From assembly GCF_029167375.1 (NCBI RefSeq), contig NZ_JARFTP010000003.1:124001-188000 (forward strand): a stretch of DNA of 64,000 nt, given 5' to 3'. Every line of letters starts with the position of its first letter. Position 1 is the stretch's first letter. The position numbers were made by a program, and so were the translations under genes. This document shows, one piece after another, positions 62,977 to 64,000 of this stretch. A model generated the notes under the pieces. The model was not told the origin of the DNA. It was given only the letters and a program-made list of their open reading frames with translations, and did not search any database. This DNA is from Tsukamurella sp. 8F (GTDB lineage: Bacteria; Actinomycetota; Actinomycetes; Mycobacteriales; Mycobacteriaceae).

Positions 62977-64000
62977 GTGAATCATCTCGGACGCCTGCGT
63001 GAGATCGTCTCGCCGGCAAGGATTCTTGTAGCGACGTCGGTCGCCCTACAGGTGCTGTCCGGGCTCGCCCAGGTCGGCGGGTACATCGCCGTCATCGCAG
63101 CGGTTCGGCACCTCGTGGAGACCGGCAGCCCCGACTGGCGCATGGTAGGAATCGCTGCCGGGGCGTTCCTGCTCGTCCCCGTGCTGCATGGCGGATCCTT
63201 CACGGCGAGCTTCGCGGCTTCGCGGCGCGTGGAATACGCGCTGCGGACGAGGCTGGCCGCGCACCTGTCCAGGATCCGTCTGGGTTGGTTCACCGACTCC
63301 GTGTCGATCGCCAGGCTGCGTAAGGGAATCGGGCCGGACATCGGCGGGATGAGTGACGCTGTCGGCGAGGCGATCCCGCTGCTCGCCAGGTCGGTTGCAG
63401 TCACCGTGGCGGCGCTCGTCTACCTGTTCACGGTCTCACCCGTCCTGGCAGCGGTGGTGGCCGTGCCGGTGGTGATGGCGTCCTATCTGGAGGTGCATCG
63501 GCTCGGCGGCCGCACCGACGCAGACGCACGGTTCGACGCCGCCGCCCGGGTGCTCACCGCGCGCACCGCTGAGCTCAGTCAGGGCATCTCGGTCGCGAAG
63601 ATATTCGGATCCGGACGTCGCACGGAGAGCAGATTCCTCAACGCGGCAGACGATTACGCGCAGGCCTACATCGACCGGGAGGCGGACCAGCAGCGCAGGA
63701 GCCTCATGAGCGCCGTCCTCGCGTCGTGGACGTCGGTGCTCGGAATCGTCGTCGTCGCCGGGACGCTGTCGGTGGCTGCGGATCTCGCGGACCCCGTCGA
63801 CGTCGTCGCCTTCCTGTTGCTGTCGTGGATCGTCTCTCGCAGCGTGTGGACGGTGCCGACCTTCTTCATGACCATGCGCCGGGTATCTCTGGTGCTGACG
63901 GGCATCGACACGCTGTTCGCCGAGCCGGTGCTCGCGGTGCCTGATCGGCCGGAGGGCGCGGTAGTCGCCCCCGTAACAGTCTGTTTCGACGATGTCACCT
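62977..64000 (+). CDS. third ABC half-transporter, N-terminal part
   Basis: This open frame runs off the window end: 341 residues of an ABC exporter membrane domain and the beginning of the ATPase domain (VTVCFDDVT). It begins VNHLGRLREIVSPARILVAT, with transmembrane segments near residues 18-45, 55-75, 125-165 and 240-285, and shows the typical VAKIFGSGRRTESRF coupling region. GTG at 62977 is 33 bases after the previous stop, with GGGGA upstream. A third half-transporter next to the asymmetric pair could form a homodimer or pair with a fourth gene beyond 64000. Confidence 0.85.
   Translation, partial: MNHLGRLREIVSPARILVATSVALQVLSGLAQVGGYIAVIAAVRHLVETGSPDWRMVGIAAGAFLLVPVLHGGSFTASFAASRRVEYALRTRLAAHLSRIRLGWFTDSVSIARLRKGIGPDIGGMSDAVGEAIPLLARSVAVTVAALVYLFTVSPVLAAVVAVPVVMASYLEVHRLGGRTDADARFDAAARVLTARTAELSQGISVAKIFGSGRRTESRFLNAADDYAQAYIDREADQQRRSLMSAVLASWTSVLGIVVVAGTLSVAADLADPVDVVAFLLLSWIVSRSVWTVPTFFMTMRRVSLVLTGIDTLFAEPVLAVPDRPEGAVVAPVTVCFDDVT

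Overview
The window is high-GC actinobacterial DNA, tightly packed, with frequent GTG starts and many 4-base ATGA or GTGA stop/start overlaps. From about 12.2 to 44.5 kb the gene order follows Mycobacterium tuberculosis Rv0422c-Rv0440: thiD, thiC, an Rv0428c-type acetyltransferase, def, a DUF3263 gene, a virR-like gene, sodC, a ybdK-type ligase, a Cdc48-like ATPase, pssA, psd, moeA and groEL2. This points to the order Mycobacteriales. Tsukamurella or a near relative is a guess that the sequence alone does not prove. No rRNA, tRNA, CRISPR array, insertion sequence or intergenic gap longer than 300 bases was seen.

Region 1 (1-12222) is the most unusual part. Ten + strand genes, nearly all translationally coupled, encode a self-contained ACP-dependent fatty-acid tailoring set: an iron-sulfur flavoreductase, a hotdog thioesterase, a membrane desaturase, a stand-alone acyl carrier protein, a cyclopropane-synthase-type methyltransferase, a P450, a type II thioesterase, a fatty acyl-AMP ligase, a second hotdog thioesterase and a second P450. 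A divergent - strand arm carries a third hotdog protein, an alpha/beta hydrolase, a MalK-type ABC ATPase and the start of a solute-binding lipoprotein. There is no condensing enzyme and no NRPS. The likely product is a desaturated, methylated and oxidised fatty acid that I cannot name.

Region 2 (12265-22597) holds thiamine genes under a TPP riboswitch, an ABC-2 exporter pair, two acetyltransferases, a TetR regulator, peptide deformylase, a VirR-like membrane protein, Cu/Zn superoxide dismutase and a glutamate-cysteine ligase-like enzyme that has no canonical start codon.

Region 3 (22702-30722) is a six-gene Mrp Na+/H+ antiporter operon with fused MrpA-MrpB, followed by a small lipoprotein and a DUF559-type nuclease-like gene bracketed by two related ~75-bp imperfect palindromes.

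Region 4 (30723-44551) contains a Cdc48-like ATPase with a degenerate first ATPase domain, the phosphatidylserine/phosphatidylethanolamine pair pssA-psd, moeA, an M20 peptidase, a HAD phosphatase, three coupled paralogous lipoproteins and groEL2 behind two tandem CIRCE operators.

Region 5 (44576-50780) has an XRE/SDR divergent pair, an F420-type oxidoreductase, an ArsR-SRPBCC pair, a DinB-like protein and htpG with an acidic insertion.

Region 6 (50833-64000) is an iron-regulated siderophore locus. It has IdeR/DtxR-like iron boxes, a siderophore-interacting reductase, 2,3-dihydroxybenzoate synthesis and activation genes (entCBAE type), an ornithine/lysine N-hydroxylase, MbtH, an aspartate decarboxylase (panD) and three ABC half-transporters, two of which form an asymmetric pair. 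The NRPS itself must lie beyond base 64000 or elsewhere. The combination predicts a catecholate-hydroxamate siderophore that may contain beta-alanine.
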